NCBI RefSeq assembly: GCF_006539865.1
Contig: NZ_BJNV01000027.1
Location: forward strand, 1-56,894
Direction: 5' to 3'
DNA from: Zoogloea ramigera
GTDB lineage: Bacteria > Pseudomonadota > Gammaproteobacteria > Burkholderiales > Rhodocyclaceae
DNA: 56,894 nt
Below are positions 45,165 through 52,519 of the stretch, in pieces (positions within the stretch are counted from its first letter, which is position 1; the number at the start of each line of letters is the position of its first letter). The position numbers and the translations under genes are program-made. The notes under the pieces are model-generated. The model did not search any database and had not been told where the DNA came from. It saw only the letters and a list, made by a program, of their open reading frames with translations.

Positions 45165-46064
45165 ATGAAGAAGGATCGTGCAACGGCAGGCGTAGCAACT
45201 GCTAAAGACTTGGAAGTCATCAAGCGTGCAGCGATCGTTGCCATGTTCGCTGACGACGAGTTGATGGATCTACTCGTCCTCAAAGGCGGTAACGCCATGG
45301 ACATCGTCCATCAAGCCAACTCACGGGCATCAGTTGACCTGGATTTCTCGATGGACGAAGACCTCGACTATGAGGCTGTGCAACCCAAGATCGAGCGGAC
45401 AATCCGAGCGACTTTCGAACAGCACAAATACTACGCGTTCGACGTGAAAATGACCCAGAAACCCGGCAAGATGCCAGAGGATCTAGCGTCTTTCTGGGGG
45501 GGATACCTGGTTGAGTTCAAACTGATCTCCCAGAAGCGGGCGGACGAGGTCAAGCACGATCTGGCGACCATGCGGCGCGAAGCCATCCGGCTTGGCGAAG
45601 GCCCCAAGTTCACGATTGACATCAGCCGGCACGAATACACCGCCGACAAGAAGGAATACGAGCTCGACGGCTACGTGATCTACGCATATCCGCCGGAGAT
45701 GATCGTGAGTGAGAAGCTTCGCGCGATCTGCCAGCAGATGCCCGAGTACGCTGAAATCATCCAGCGGAACGGGCTCGGCAACCAGCGCGCACGGGACTTT
45801 CTCGACATCGAGGTCCTTGTGCGGATGTTTGACATTGATCTCACCACAGAAAGGGTGAGGTATATGGTCGAGCAGATGTTCGCCGCGAAGCGCGTCCCTC
45901 TGGCGCTGCTGGGGAAGATTGGATATACACGGGATTTCCATGCTCAGGGCTACGAAGCGGTCAGAGCGACCATGAAGCCCGGCGTGGAGGTCAAGCCGTT
46001 CAACGAGTACTTCGATTTCGTGGTCGAGGCATGCCGGGGCCTAGAACCCCTCTGGAACATGTAA
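45165..46064 (+). CDS. AbiEii/AbiGii-like nucleotidyltransferase toxin
   Basis: 299 aa. The nucleotidyltransferase signature LKGGNAMD is at residues 39-46 and the RASVDLDFSM block with the metal-binding aspartates at about 54-63. The later EMIVSEKLRAI helix and the RARDFLDIEVLV segment are typical of AbiEii. AbiEii-type toxins are GTP-dependent nucleotidyltransferases that cause growth arrest in abortive infection against phages. The partner antitoxin gene is unusual here: it faces the toxin and the two overlap by 24 bp. Confidence 0.85.
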   Translation: MKKDRATAGVATAKDLEVIKRAAIVAMFADDELMDLLVLKGGNAMDIVHQANSRASVDLDFSMDEDLDYEAVQPKIERTIRATFEQHKYYAFDVKMTQKPGKMPEDLASFWGGYLVEFKLISQKRADEVKHDLATMRREAIRLGEGPKFTIDISRHEYTADKKEYELDGYVIYAYPPEMIVSEKLRAICQQMPEYAEIIQRNGLGNQRARDFLDIEVLVRMFDIDLTTERVRYMVEQMFAAKRVPLALLGKIGYTRDFHAQGYEAVRATMKPGVEVKPFNEYFDFVVEACRGLEPLWNM

Positions 46065-46937
46065 GCGCCAGCGGCTGTGATAGGTCGTCCTGCCCATGGC
46101 ATGGGTCAGGTAAAAATCGCGTTCCATTGGCTCTCGCCTGAACAGTTCCACCTGGGAAGCCCGATAGCCTGCACGCTCCAGGTAGTAGCCGATAGCCTGA
46201 TGGTACGGATAGCCGAGACGCAGTTGCTTGAGCATCGCCCTCATCGCATTGACGGATAGCTGCTCCTTGGCATTCTCAAAGGCCTTAGCCACTTCGAAAA
46301 CGCCGCCTGCGTAGAAGGGCCGGACGACAATATCAATCATTGTTCGCTCAAGATTGGTGTATCGGAGCCTGAGAGGGCGCTCGCCTCCAAAGTTCACCTC
46401 ACCAGCAGAGATCCCGAGCCCTTCGTGATAGGCCGCCTCCAAGAGCATGACGCGAATACCTTCCTCCTCGAGCTCGATCTGGTTGCTAGACATACGTGGA
46501 AGCCTTTGAAAGGCTTCGTCGATATTCTCCTGTGGGTAGAGCGGGGGGGTTTCCCTTCGGGAAGACTCTCCACGGTGTTTTTCTCGGCTTAGATAGACGG
46601 TTTTCGGAATCTGCTCCGTCAAACCATGAATGCGGACAGCAGTGTAGTGGCTGTAGTAGCTATCCTTCACCAGCCCGAGCAATGTTTCCAGGAGAGGAAC
46701 TTCACCCCAAGTGAAGCCAGAGACGACTTCCCGAGGAAAGGTGATGGCGACCTGCCTCAGTTCGCTCTTCTCCACCATGAAGTTCGAAAACTCACGCAGG
46801 GTGGTGTTCTGCGCAAGACGCCAAAATGAGCGGTTCTGGACAAAGACCTTTGCGAGATCGCTAGGTCGCAGGATTGCCGGACCTTGCGATAAAGCCTTAA
46901 CGATGTCGGGTTTAGCGATCTGAAGGCGAGTTGCCAT
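46041..46937 (-). CDS. AbiEi-like antitoxin, convergent with the toxin
   Basis: 298 aa. The N-terminal 90 residues are a helical winged-helix-like region (AILRPSDLAKVFVQNRSFW). The C-terminal part has the AbiEi antitoxin signature YTNLERTMIDIVVRPFYAGG. AbiEi represses transcription and neutralises AbiEii. In known systems the two genes form a short same-strand operon. Here they lie tail to tail with a 24-bp overlap, so read-through would produce complementary RNA. Directly upstream is a 30-bp perfect palindrome that could be its operator. Confidence 0.8.
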   Translation of the reverse strand: MATRLQIAKPDIVKALSQGPAILRPSDLAKVFVQNRSFWRLAQNTTLREFSNFMVEKSELRQVAITFPREVVSGFTWGEVPLLETLLGLVKDSYYSHYTAVRIHGLTEQIPKTVYLSREKHRGESSRRETPPLYPQENIDEAFQRLPRMSSNQIELEEEGIRVMLLEAAYHEGLGISAGEVNFGGERPLRLRYTNLERTMIDIVVRPFYAGGVFEVAKAFENAKEQLSVNAMRAMLKQLRLGYPYHQAIGYYLERAGYRASQVELFRREPMERDFYLTHAMGRTTYHSRWRLHVPEGF

Positions 46938-46947
46938 TTAATATTTC

Positions 46948-46977
46948 ATGCTGACGGGCATATATGCCCGTCAGCAT
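46948..46977. promoter_or_regulatory. 30-bp perfect palindrome upstream of the AbiEi-like gene
   Basis: Arms ATGCTGACGGGCATA and TATGCCCGTCAGCAT are exact reverse complements with no spacer. The palindrome ends ten bases before the antitoxin start codon. On the minus strand TTGACT lies just upstream and TATGCT (17 bp further) overlaps the palindrome edge, giving a sigma70 promoter. AbiEi proteins bind palindromic repeats in their promoter, so autorepression is likely. Confidence 0.75.
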
Positions 46978-47068
46978 AGATTTTTTTACATGTTAAGTCA
47001 AGACACAGACCTATACAAATCAATGGCTTTTGCCTTTTAAGCCTTGAAAATCGAAGATTTTAATGTTA

Positions 47069-47096
47069 CTCTAGACGGCATATATGCCGGCTAGAG
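47069..47096. promoter_or_regulatory. 28-bp palindrome sharing the GGCATATATGCC core
   Basis: Arms CTCTAGACGGCATA and TATGCCGGCTAGAG differ from perfect symmetry at one pair. It shares the central GGCATATATGCC with the site at 46948-46977, 91 bp away. A regulator that binds both could loop the DNA. No gene starting immediately downstream on the plus strand is recognised; a 44-codon frame begins at 47106. Confidence 0.65.
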
Positions 47097-47491
47097 ATAT
47101 AACCCATGAAACTGCTAGCTCGTGAGCCATCAATGCACCCTCCACGGAGCCAGCTGTTGACCGCAGCAGGCCTCGGTGTAGCTATGGGGGCAAGGACAGG
47201 TATCAAGTCTTGCCCCGTTCAATGCGGGGCAGCCCCATAGCGAGGGGCGCGGGCAGGAAAACCGTGCTCCACCTTGTCTAACAAAGCGCCGCTGCCTGAA
47301 CTGTTGCACTCAAAAATCGATTCTCTGCCCCCCACTTCTCGCCCCCTCGCCAGGCAACTTGTCAAGCCCAGACAATTGCCAGCAGTAAAAAAAAATTCAT
47401 TAAAGTCAAATACTTAGAAACAAAAAAATCAATACCATCAACTAATTTTTCAAGCAACACAAAAAATCATAACAAAAACAACAACCTATAA
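47097..47491. other. Gap with a structured GC-rich segment and AT-rich tract, no recognised gene
   Basis: The segment around 47180-47245 contains GCTATGGGGGCAAG, then TTGCCCCG and GCGGGGC, and GCAGCCCCATAGC, which can pair into a long stem. From 47385 the DNA is strongly AT-rich (many A-runs) up to the promoter at 47505. No ORF of family type is seen. Confidence 0.4.
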
Positions 47492-47511
47492 AAGTCAACA
47501 CCTGTTGACTT
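47492..47511. promoter_or_regulatory. 20-bp palindrome overlapping a -35 box
   Basis: AAGTCAACACCTGTTGACTT has perfect nine-bp arms around CC. Its right arm contains the TTGACT -35 element at 47505-47510. Confidence 0.6.
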
Positions 47512-47533
47512 AAGCGGATAATTTATATATTAT
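47505..47533 (+). promoter_or_regulatory. Strong sigma70-type promoter
   Basis: TTGACT (47505-47510), 17-bp spacer, TATTAT (47528-47533). The spacer and -10 are covered by the palindrome with arms GCGGATAAT (47514-47522) and ATTATCCGC (47529-47537). A transcript would start at about 47540. Confidence 0.6.
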
Positions 47534-47537
47534 CCGC
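47514..47537. promoter_or_regulatory. 24-bp palindrome over the -10 box
   Basis: Perfect nine-bp arms GCGGATAAT and ATTATCCGC around TTATAT. With the adjacent palindrome at 47492 it brackets the promoter, as expected for a tightly regulated or autoregulated unit. Confidence 0.6.
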
Positions 47538-47539
47538 AT

Positions 47540-47646
47540 GTTCCTCGGGTCGTTTTGCTCAAGCAAAGCGGCCCTTTAGTTCGGAGTAATTTGCATCACC
47601 TCCCCGATGAGTTGAACTAAAAAAACCCCGCCGAAGCGGGGAAATT
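47540..47646 (+). ncRNA. Candidate structured small RNA
   Basis: Downstream of the strong promoter the sequence folds into consecutive stems. Stem 1 has GGGTCGTTTTGC (47547-47558) and GCAAAGCGGCCC (47563-47574), 12 pairs with two G-U type, closed by a TCAA loop. Stem 2 has TTTAGTTC (47575-47582) and GAACTAAA (47614-47621), eight perfect pairs enclosing a loop with CACCTCCCC, complementary to Shine-Dalgarno sequences. The third hairpin is a GC stem at 47626-47641. No start codon with a ribosome site is seen. Identification as an RNA is inferred from structure and promoter. The final U-run is weak on this strand. Confidence 0.45.
47618..47646. terminator. Intrinsic terminator hairpin (stronger for minus-strand transcripts)
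   Basis: CCCCGC (47626-47631), CGAA loop, GCGGGG (47636-47641). On the minus strand the stem is followed by seven T residues, a classical terminator. On the plus strand only AAATTT follows. It may act in both directions. Confidence 0.75.
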
Positions 47647-48384
47647 TAAGAGTTAAAACAGCGGAAACTTTGACAGTGTTTTAGCCATATAGTAGATGGC
47701 AAGGCACACATAACCCAGAGTTTGGATGTAATCTAAAGGCATACCATAAAACGCTCTCTTTCTTCAGAGTTTTGGGACTGATCCAGTTGGTAGATCTCGG
47801 TACCGGTTGCGCCCAGTACCGAGAATTGTCCAACTTTATTAGGTTAAAGCAAGTTACCTCGACCGTCAATAAGGCGTCGGGGTATTTTTTTTTGCAAAAC
47901 GCCTAAAGCCCGCACTAGGGCGGCTGTTCGCTAGGGCTACGCCATAAAAAGTCGCGATCAGAAATCGGAGAGAATGGCTAGCTACTGCAGCGCATAGTCG
48001 CATGCCCGGCCTAACGACTAAGAATGGGCCGATGGCCTGAAAAAGGCAGTCACCTCGCGCACGGTTGGAGATGGCTGCGCGAGGTCATGTTGAATACCAC
48101 GTGCAAGGTTGTCGATCTGGTTTTTCATCTTTGCAGTTCCTGTGACGCGGAACAGCTGCGCTTTGTAACGTCATCGTGGCATCACGACCGGCAACGCATG
48201 ACTATTAAACAGATCACTCCCCGCCCACATAGGTATCTCCCCAGGGTTGGTGATGCACCGTACACGGCTTTCCGGTGAGCGAGTTCACCCCGCCAGATAC
48301 CGAAGGCCAAAGGCGCACCGGCTCCCGGCCATGCCCGCGAAGCCGTCATTGAGACACCACGCGAGCCAGAAGGGAGCTACACGA
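47647..48384. other. Region with an extended hairpin and no firmly recognised gene
   Basis: A complex inverted repeat lies at 47785-47835: AGTTGG with CCAACT outside, CTCGGTAC with GTACCGAG inside. It could be a structured RNA or protein site. A minus-strand TTG-start frame 47681-47869 (62 codons) runs through the hairpin and towards the terminator and is doubtful. A plus-strand frame 48024-48278 (84 codons, beginning MGRWPEKGSH) has no recognised family. Nothing else is supported. Confidence 0.4.
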
Positions 48385-48470
48385 TCAGGCCGCCGAACAA
48401 CACCCGTCGATCTCCGTAACGAGGCCGGTTATGTTGCTCTGTGTGAGCCGAGTCTGAATCTCCGCCAGGC

Positions 48471-48479
48471 GGCAGAAGG
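48471..48479. repeat. 9-bp target-site duplication, left copy
   Basis: GGCAGAAGG directly before the IS. The identical right copy is at 49952-49960. This shows a simple, recent transposition event. Confidence 0.9.
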
Positions 48480-49951
48480 CATCCCATTCCACACAACTCA
48501 TAACGCATGAATCGTTCGCATTTTCTCGACCCCTCTGACGAAGCTGGTGACTCTCGCAAAGCCTTGCCATAAGGTTTTGACCCCGGGCTCACCATCGCCT
48601 TTTCGGGCAAGAAAGCCACCGAGCATGGCGATGCGTCGGATGACTTCGCGCACCGATGGCGTCTTCTTGGGCGGGTCTTTCTCGGCCAGCAGCCAGGCGG
48701 CCTGCCACTCCACCGGATCAAACACTTCGCTGGCGGGCAGCTCGGGATGAGTGCGGGCCAAATGCTGCAGATGTGTCAGGCGCCAGGCCACAACCAGGTA
48801 GATAGCCAGCGCCAACTCCAGCTTCTTGATCTCCCCCAGCTGCAGCGCCTCGACACGGCAGCCGTTCTTGAGCACATGAAACAGGGTTTCGATTTCCCAG
48901 CGGCAGCGATACCAGTCGATCAACTCCGCGGCCTGCTCCACGGTGCTTATGACCCGGTTGGTCAGCAAGCGCCATTCGACAGGCTTTTGCCCGGTTTGCA
49001 GGCCCGTTTCGCAGGCAATCAGGCAGCTCACCTGCAGGGTGCCGCCCTGACCGTCAGGCAGCGCCACGACGTGAGCATGAAGTGTCTGGCGTACGGTTCG
49101 TGCGGGCTGTCGGGTGCGTGGGCCCAAAGTGAATTCGATTTCGCCCAGAGAGGGCGTGGCCAGCGTCGCGGGCCACAGCTTGCCGCCCTGGGGCAGGCAC
49201 CGGTTGTGCTGGGCGCGCAGCACATAGTCCGCCGGATAGGCCAGCGCATGGGCGCGCTGCATCAACTCAAGCATGTCGGCCTCGCGGTCAGCGACATAGA
49301 CCAGCCGCGTGCCCGGCAATTTCTGCGCACGCTCGGCCACCCGTTCATACCCTTCAACCCAGCGCCGGCTCTCCAGCGTGCCCAGCGGTCGTGCCCACAT
49401 CCAGTTGTCCAGAATACCCAGCGGCAGTCGCTGGGGCGTCACCGCATAGGTCGGATGCACATACATCCCGCGCTGTGCTTCATAGGACAAGCGTCCCAAG
49501 CCGTCGATGTCTTGGCCGTTGAAATCCAGCTCGGTCGTGTCCTGCAGGCACAGCACTACCGGGTGCGCTGCCATACGGGCCTCGGTGCGCGCCATGTGCG
49601 GCGCCAGAACGGACTCCCAGCCCAGCCCGCGTTTGTCCGCACGCGCCTGGTCGAAGAATCGGTAAGCCGCCTGCGTTTCAGTGCGCCCATTGCACGCACC
49701 CGGAATGCTCGCTGATGGGGCATCACCGAGCCGATCCACCAACTTGATCAGGCGCCTGCCCAGACGTGCATCCCCAACCTGCGCCCCGCCAAACTCGTCC
49801 ATTGCCCAGCTCCCTTGGTGGTTCATGATCATGCCTTGGTCGATAAAATGGCATGACGCAAGCACGAGGTATACCAGACTAATGCAAAGGGTTATTCGGG
49901 GTGCGCCTCAGCTGGCAGGGGTATGGCGGATGAGTTGTGTGGAATGGGATG
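48480..49951 (-). mobile_element. IS4-family insertion sequence, 1472 bp, intact
   Basis: The ends are inverted repeats: CATCCCATTCCACACAACTC on the left and, reading inward on the opposite strand from 49951, CATCCCATTCCACACAACTC again. A 9-bp target duplication GGCAGAAGG flanks it. One complete transposase gene lies inside on the minus strand. The element is therefore intact and probably active. Its exact ISfinder name is not assigned. Confidence 0.93.
48498..49826 (-). CDS. IS4-family transposase
   Basis: 442 aa from the ATG at 49826 (MNHQGSWAMDEFGG); the frame is open to 49865. The N-terminal Tn5-like DNA-binding region (GDARLGRRLIKLVDRLGDAP) is followed by DDE core elements: VLCLQDTTELDFNG, LVYVADREADMLEL, and the YREK-like WYRCRWEIETLFHVLKNGC. 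The stop codon lies within the left terminal repeat. It performs cut-and-paste transposition with 9-bp duplications, matching what is seen at the flanks. Confidence 0.95.
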   Translation of the reverse strand: MNHQGSWAMDEFGGAQVGDARLGRRLIKLVDRLGDAPSASIPGACNGRTETQAAYRFFDQARADKRGLGWESVLAPHMARTEARMAAHPVVLCLQDTTELDFNGQDIDGLGRLSYEAQRGMYVHPTYAVTPQRLPLGILDNWMWARPLGTLESRRWVEGYERVAERAQKLPGTRLVYVADREADMLELMQRAHALAYPADYVLRAQHNRCLPQGGKLWPATLATPSLGEIEFTLGPRTRQPARTVRQTLHAHVVALPDGQGGTLQVSCLIACETGLQTGQKPVEWRLLTNRVISTVEQAAELIDWYRCRWEIETLFHVLKNGCRVEALQLGEIKKLELALAIYLVVAWRLTHLQHLARTHPELPASEVFDPVEWQAAWLLAEKDPPKKTPSVREVIRRIAMLGGFLARKGDGEPGVKTLWQGFARVTSFVRGVEKMRTIHAL

Positions 49952-50064
49952 GGCAGAAGGTGCGCTCTAAGCGCACCACCTCCGAGTCAAATCCACTGGC
50001 CGGCACGATGCTGGACACCACCAGTACTTGATCGTTTTTGCACTGCGCGCGAATAAAGTCGGCG

Positions 50065-50132
50065 GCCTCGGCAAACCTGGATAGGATGATCTTCACTTTG
50101 CACATAGAGATCTCATTGCGGACTCGGATGCG
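50065..50132. repeat. 68-bp direct repeat, copy B
   Basis: Matches 44455-44522 at 65 of 68 positions. It includes the start codon and upstream region of the split small gene. Confidence 0.85.
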
Positions 50133-50683
50133 AGCTTCGTTCGAGCAAGACCTGATCTGAGCTTGAAAACAAAAATATTAAACTTTAATAATATAAACAT
50201 ATCGTATTATTATTTTAAATTCACCCCCATCATCTGGGGATAAGTTCGTGGACAGCCTGGTTGCTTTGCTTTGAATCCCTTGGCAGACAAGGGTTTGGAA
50301 GATTCGCTTAAAATTTAAGCAGTGCTTGGACGCCTAGAACTCCTTCACCGACCAGCTTATGTTGAGAGTCACTGAGTCGGTGGCAGAGTTGTTCGGCGTC
50401 GTAGCCTGGACGCCTTCCTGTCGGAAGCGCTCAGCGCTCAGTGTGCAGGTACGGGCGTTGCATCCGGCGGTCGATGGCGTAACTCGAGATAACTGCAGTA
50501 CCGTCGAAATCATTGACCTCGAGGTCGTATACGTTGGTATCGGAGACAGCGTCAATTGGCGTCAAACCGACAGCCGCAAGCACGACCACCATCGATTCAC
50601 CGCGGTCGAGTTCTGCATTAACTTCGTGCATGAAGAGACGCCAGCGGCCGTCGGGTATATGTTGCCCTTGTCTCAATTCATAA
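50133..50683. other. Gap before kfrA: AT-rich tract, palindrome and doubtful frames
   Basis: An AT-rich tract (50165-50225) is followed by the perfect palindrome GCTTAAAATTTAAGC at 50306-50320. On the minus strand, frames 50431-50751 and 50334-50555 overlap in different phases. Both could be parts of one frameshifted gene reading away from kfrA, but no family is recognised and I do not call a gene. Confidence 0.4.
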
Positions 50684-50716
50684 CATAACGTATCATAACG
50701 TAATATCATACCGTAA
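50684..50716. promoter_or_regulatory. Three 10-bp repeats in the kfrA promoter
   Basis: CATAACGTAT (50684-50693), CATAACGTAA (50694-50703) and CATACCGTAA (50707-50716) lie 20 bp before the kfrA start. The motif CGTAATATCAT (50699-50709) recurs at 52526-52536 in front of the GIY-YIG gene. KfrA proteins repress their own promoters, so these are likely operators. Confidence 0.55.
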
Positions 50717-50735
50717 CGCATTAAAAGGATTCGAC

Positions 50736-51590
50736 ATGGCTCGTGAAGCAACGGTTACTCAGGAGGAAGTGAACGCTGTCGCCGACCGTATCCGCGCCGG
50801 CGGTGGTAGGCCGACTGCTCGAGGAGTTCGCGAAGAGCTTGGAAGAGGCTCGATGGCGACAGTTCTGCGACTGCTCCAGAATTGGCAGGCCGGGCAGAGC
50901 CGGGCGCCGGACACGCCTGTCGCATTACCTACTGCACTTCAGCGCGCCCTGGTTGAGTTCATCGGCCAGGAAGTTGCAGCTGCAAAACTGAACCTCGAAC
51001 AAGACCTCGTTACGGCACAACAGACGCAAAAAGACCTGATCGCAGAGAACGAGCTTCAGGCATCAGATCTGGAGGATCTCAAGACTGCACTGGAGGCGCT
51101 GCAAGGGGATAACAGTCAGCTCGAGGGGCGTTACGCGCAACTGCATGCAGACTTCACTGAAGCAAGACAAGCAGCCGAGACGCAGCGCCAGGCCGCTGAA
51201 GCAGCTCGGACCGAGACTGCGAAGCTCCAGTTGCGCCTCGAAGGGGTGCCCCGCCTTGAGGCTGAACTAACCAAGCTGAAGACAGATCTCGAGGCTGAGC
51301 GCGCGGCCCGAGTGGTTGCGGAGCAGGTTGCTGCGGTCTCGAACGCCAAACTCGAGCAGAGTCAGGCTTCGATTGAAGACCTAAAAGGCCGATTGGCCAA
51401 GGCTGAAACTGACCTGCGCGACGCGAACCAGGAGGCCGGGAAGCTGCGGAACCAAGTAAGTGCTCTCCAAGGATCTCTGGACAGTACAAGCAAAGAGCTG
51501 GCTCAAACCAAGGAAGAGGCTCGTCGGGCTGAAACTACCGCAACAGAGCTCAAAGGCCAACTGGCGTTGTTCGGCGAAGCTAAGTCCTAG
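50736..51590 (+). CDS. kfrA: KfrA-like plasmid DNA-binding coiled-coil protein
   Basis: 284 aa. The N-terminal DNA-binding domain (ATVTQEEVNAVADRIRAGGG, then RPTARGVREELGRGSMATVL) matches the KfrA_N family. Residues about 90-280 are a continuous alanine/glutamate/glutamine-rich coiled coil. KfrA of IncP plasmids is an autoregulated nucleoid-like protein that aids stable inheritance. The 3' end overlaps that of the convergent HU-like gene by 11 bp. Shared promoter motifs suggest it also regulates the neighbouring operon. Confidence 0.9.
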   Translation: MAREATVTQEEVNAVADRIRAGGGRPTARGVREELGRGSMATVLRLLQNWQAGQSRAPDTPVALPTALQRALVEFIGQEVAAAKLNLEQDLVTAQQTQKDLIAENELQASDLEDLKTALEALQGDNSQLEGRYAQLHADFTEARQAAETQRQAAEAARTETAKLQLRLEGVPRLEAELTKLKTDLEAERAARVVAEQVAAVSNAKLEQSQASIEDLKGRLAKAETDLRDANQEAGKLRNQVSALQGSLDSTSKELAQTKEEARRAETTATELKGQLALFGEAKS

Positions 51591-51867
51591 AGAAATCAAC
51601 CCGCTCGCGAAGCTCGAGCCCGGGTTTGAAGTTGATCGCCCTCTTGGCTGGAACATCAACCGTCACCCCTGTCTTGGGGTTTCGACCGAGTCTAGGAGGG
51701 CGGACATTGGTGCTAAAGGATCCGAAACCTCGAATCTCAATGCGTCCACCTTCCTCGAGCGTATCAGCCATAGCTTTAAGGATGACCTTGGCTGCGGCTG
51801 TCACGTCCGCGGCGGTTAAGGTAGGAAACGTACTGGAAAGTCTCTCGATCAGATCCGAGCGAGTCAT
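51580..51867 (-). CDS. HU/IHF-family DNA-binding protein
   Basis: 95 aa. HU/IHF fold: MTRSDLIERLSSTFPTLTAA at the start, then GGRIEIRGFGSFSTNVRPPR and GRNPKTGVTVDVPAKRAINF, the DNA-intercalating arm with the conserved RNP. It resembles IHF-beta. It would bend plasmid DNA at the origin or partition site. The start overlaps the end of the GIY-YIG gene as ATGA, so both are translated together. Plasmid-encoded IHF-like proteins often support replication or silence horizontally acquired genes. Confidence 0.93.
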   Translation of the reverse strand: MTRSDLIERLSSTFPTLTAADVTAAAKVILKAMADTLEEGGRIEIRGFGSFSTNVRPPRLGRNPKTGVTVDVPAKRAINFKPGLELRERVDFSRT

Positions 51868-52508
51868 GGCTGATTTTCAAACTGCTGAGCCTCAAGCCGC
51901 ACTCGGCGCTCATCGAGAAGTTCACCATCGAACATCCAGTATCCTGAGCCGCTGACTGTTGTCGACTTGTATCCCATCTCTTGCAAGGCTTTCAGGGCAG
52001 CAGCAGATAAGCTCATCACTTCGCCCTTGTAGCTGACCTTGTTGTTGGGCACTACGAAGGCCTTCACGTCTTCATCACGTGACAGCACTAGCTCCGCTCC
52101 GGGCTCGATGCCCAGGGGGCTCAGGTTTATGCGGGCTCTACGTTGCTCCTTTAGCTTTTCCATGGCCTCGACCTCCACCGGGTCGATGTTCGTCTTGCCT
52201 GGGGTGACTTCCTTGAAACCGCCAATGCTCAGCGCAAGGACGATCTTCTCTGGTTCAACCTTGAAGAACTCTCGCTTCGGGTTGATACGCCGTTCTGCAA
52301 AGAGTTGATGCAACGTCTTCTCCAGCTTTTCGAGGTTCACCCCATCAGGGATCTCAGCTGCGAAGTGACATTCGAAGGGCAAAGGCACGCCGGTTGCGGT
52401 ACTAAGGCTGGCGATACGCGACTCCACGCTATCAGTTGTGAGACCGATCTTGACTAGGCCGGGCATCACTTCGTTCTTCAGGACGTAGATGATCTTGGGC
52501 ATAGACAT
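51864..52508 (-). CDS. GIY-YIG nuclease-fold protein (T5orf172/MUG113 type)
   Basis: 214 aa. The first 95 residues (KIIYVLKNEVMPGLVKIGLT, then SRIASLSTATGVPLPFECHF) match the T5orf172 version of the GIY-YIG nuclease fold, in which the tyrosine of YVL and the K-I-G-x-T motif form the core. The remainder, with KAFVVPNNKVSYKGE and the tail WMFDGELLDERRVRLE, resembles a small domain of unknown function found with such nucleases (DUF4357-like). It is coupled to the HU-like gene. Role in plasmid maintenance or defence is unknown. Confidence 0.8.
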   Translation of the reverse strand: MSMPKIIYVLKNEVMPGLVKIGLTTDSVESRIASLSTATGVPLPFECHFAAEIPDGVNLEKLEKTLHQLFAERRINPKREFFKVEPEKIVLALSIGGFKEVTPGKTNIDPVEVEAMEKLKEQRRARINLSPLGIEPGAELVLSRDEDVKAFVVPNNKVSYKGEVMSLSAAALKALQEMGYKSTTVSGSGYWMFDGELLDERRVRLEAQQFENQP

Positions 52509-52519
52509 GCAGAATATAG

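Larger units (their letters stand above)
48385..50105 (-). pseudogene. Small gene (about 79 codons) split by the IS4-family insertion
   Basis: The 5' part (50105 to 49952) begins MCKVKIILSRFAEAADFIRA and the 3' part (48479 to 48385) ends ITGLVTEIDGCCSAA. Removing the IS with one copy of the GGCAGAAGG duplication joins them in frame through RTFCRLAEIQTRL, giving a 79-aa product. The family is not recognised. A truncated second copy of the start lies at 44439-44495. The insertion inactivates the gene. Confidence 0.75.

Noticed and set aside
47106..47240. 44-codon ORF after the second palindrome
   Set aside because: No ribosome site and no similarity; the sequence is dominated by a potential GC-rich stem.
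47785..47835. Integron attC site
   Set aside because: The nested arms lack the RYYYAAC/GTTRRRY core sites and there is no integrase gene.
47681..47869. 62-codon minus-strand gene
   Set aside because: TTG start, no ribosome site, no family, and the frame runs through a long hairpin; structure explains the region better.
50334..50751. Genes on the minus strand upstream of kfrA
   Set aside because: Two overlapping frames in different phases, no recognised family, and overlap with the kfrA promoter repeats; left unassigned.
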